From assembly GCA_013298845.1 (NCBI GenBank), contig JAAFJN010000050.1, positions 1 to 32,606 on the forward strand: a stretch of 32,606 nt of DNA, read 5' to 3'. The DNA is from Chitinophagales bacterium. GTDB lineage: Bacteria; Bacteroidota; Bacteroidia; Chitinophagales; Saprospiraceae. Numbering within the stretch: position 1 is the stretch's first letter; every line of letters starts with the position of its first letter. The notes below the pieces were generated by a model. That model was not told the DNA's origin. It saw only the letters and a list, made by a program, of their open reading frames with translations, and searched no databases. A program made the translations under genes and the position numbers. Positions 31,706 through 32,606 of this stretch are shown here, in pieces.

Positions 31706-32606
31706 TTATCCGCGACCACCACGGCCACCACTGCTTTTGCTACTGCCGCCGCTGTTGCCGCCACCGCTGCTGCGGTTAGAAGAGCCACCACTGTTGCTGT
31801 TACTGCGACTGGGGGATGATTCGCTGCGCGACGGGCGATCGATGGAACGGCTTTCGTTGCCACCGCCGTTGTTACTGCGGCTTGGACGCGTTTCGGCGGG
31901 TGCACGTTCGGTGCGGGTTTCGCGATTCGGACGCGTTTCGGCGGGAGCGCGCTCGGTGCGGGTTTCGCGGGTCGGGCGTGTTTCAGCGGGCGTGCGCTCG
32001 GTGCGGGTTTCGACCGGAGCACGTTCAGTACGCGTTTCGCGGGTTGGACGCGTTTCGGTTGGCGTGCGCTCGGTGCGGGTATTCCGATCTGAACGAACTT
32101 CACCGGCGTTGCGGTCGGTGCGTTTGGGTTCAGTGGCACCGTTGCTGCGGTCTTTCACGGCGTTCGGGTCATTGGCGGTTGAGGTGCGACCTTTGCTGCG
32201 CTGTACATCGTTGCCGGGTTCGGCGTCGCGTACCACGCGGCCATTCTGGCGCATTAACTCCACCGATGGCACATCTTTCTGGTTAGTAGCAAGGCGACCG
32301 TTTTTTCCGTCGTTGATACGGGTAAAACTATTTACGCCAGTACCACCGCGACGCGGGCCAGTGTATGTTTTGGGCTGATAACCACCGTTGTTATTATTGT
32401 TGTTGTTGCCCCAGTAGTGGTTATTTTGCACATACACATTGTTGTAATACGGGTTATAACCATTCCAGGTCCAATAAGGATCGTAGTAGTAGTTGTTCAT
32501 CACGCAGGGGTTGTTCCAAGGGCTATTCCAGCCACCACCCCAGCCATTATTCCAGCCACCGCCCCAGCCATTATTCCAACCACCGCCCCAGCCATTATTC
32601 CAGCCA
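31706..32606 (-). CDS. Low-complexity repeat protein, 5' end beyond the window
   Basis: The frame stays open to the right edge, so at least 300 residues are visible and the start is missing; an internal Met at 32503 is not the start, because the coding repeats continue above it. The visible part begins with GWNNGWGG repeats, then an Asn/Tyr-rich part (YYYDPYWTWNGYNPYYNN), a basic stretch, a run of 15-residue Thr/Arg/Glu repeats (ETRPTRETRTERAPA type) and a Gly/Ser-rich tail ending SSGGRGGRG. Proteins of this build occur in Bacteroidota as large envelope or surface proteins, often misnamed after eukaryotic repeat proteins. No enzyme domain is seen. A strong terminator follows its stop. Confidence 0.75.
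   Translation of the reverse strand, partial: GWNNGWGGGWNNGWGGGWNNGWGGGWNSPWNNPCVMNNYYYDPYWTWNGYNPYYNNVYVQNNHYWGNNNNNNNGGYQPKTYTGPRRGGTGVNSFTRINDGKNGRLATNQKDVPSVELMRQNGRVVRDAEPGNDVQRSKGRTSTANDPNAVKDRSNGATEPKRTDRNAGEVRSDRNTRTERTPTETRPTRETRTERAPVETRTERTPAETRPTRETRTERAPAETRPNRETRTERAPAETRPSRSNNGGGNESRSIDRPSRSESSPSRSNSNSGGSSNRSSGGGNSGGSSKSSGGRGGRG
31874..32080 (-). repeat. Coding 45-bp tandem repeats (15 residues)
   Basis: About four and a half units with the pattern TRTER(T/A)P(A/T)ETRPxRE. One unit is shortened to 9 residues (TRTERAPVE), losing 6 codons in frame, consistent with slippage. Confidence 0.85.
32541..32606 (-). repeat. Coding 24-bp tandem repeats (8 residues, GWNNGWGG)
   Basis: Units at 32541-32564, 32565-32588 and a partial one to the window edge are almost identical in DNA; the array probably continues. 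A diverged unit lies just below 32541. Confidence 0.9.

Noticed and set aside
31737-32378. 213-codon plus-strand frame over the repeat protein
   Set aside because: Produced by the tandem repeats read on the other strand; the minus-strand frame has the terminator and continuous repeats.
32541-32606. Short regular repeats at the right edge as a CRISPR array
   Set aside because: The units are directly tandem, without spacers, and in frame as coding GWNNGWGG repeats.
1-32606. tRNA or rRNA genes
   Set aside because: No cloverleaf or rRNA-like sequence was noticed in any intergenic gap; the gaps are mostly short and hold promoters or hairpins.

Overview
The window reads as a Bacteroidota chromosome, probably Saprospiria-like (a lineage inference from gene content; no rRNA is present). 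Several secreted proteins end in or resemble type IX secretion (T9SS) cargo. Outer-membrane families common in the phylum (OmpA-like, OmpP1/FadL), DUF4199, DUF1761 and DUF4331 proteins are present. Several genes are preceded by the Bacteroidota promoter -7 box TAnnTTTG rather than a sigma70-type -10.

1-3.4 kb: an OmpA-family secreted protein gene (1586-2656) whose first 163 bp are duplicated at the left edge of the window. Between the copies lies a Fic (AMPylase-type) gene with its own -7 box. It carries one in-frame TAA exactly between the autoinhibitory helix motif and the catalytic Fic core. A small secreted protein of unknown function follows.

3.4-13.3 kb: a defence island. On the minus strand runs a type I restriction-modification operon: hsdM, a 29-codon micro-ORF joined by ATGA overlaps on both sides, hsdS, an unrecognised 244-residue gene and hsdR. 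A caspase/CHAT-like His-Cys protein (DUF6642-like) follows on the same strand. HsdS carries two almost identical target-recognition domains, which predicts a palindromic bipartite target. Divergent from hsdM is a two-gene operon, an XRE/ImmA-IrrE metallopeptidase regulator overlapping a PIN-domain nuclease, which looks like a toxin-antitoxin or regulator-effector pair.

13.3-19.1 kb: a gene-free stretch of about 575 bp with a strongly folded, REP-like intergenic element. Then come two tandem DUF4331 secreted paralogues (the second with a T9SS tail), a terminator, and a TPR lipoprotein.

19.1-27.8 kb: a second, intact Fic protein on the plus strand. Facing it on the minus strand are a CotH-kinase/lamin-tail T9SS protein, cinA, a membrane-anchored LuxR-type regulator, DUF4199, an FMN-binding split-barrel protein, DUF1761, and, further upstream, an Rpn-family PD-(D/E)XK nuclease.

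27.9-32.6 kb: a compact minus-strand operon of a FadL-like porin, a DUF1611 (DgcN-like) P-loop protein and an enolase-superfamily dipeptide epimerase (DgcA-like), suggesting uptake and handling of D-glutamate or Glu-containing peptides. Upstream is a low-complexity repeat protein running off the right edge. All assignments come from reading motifs by eye; no database search was run.
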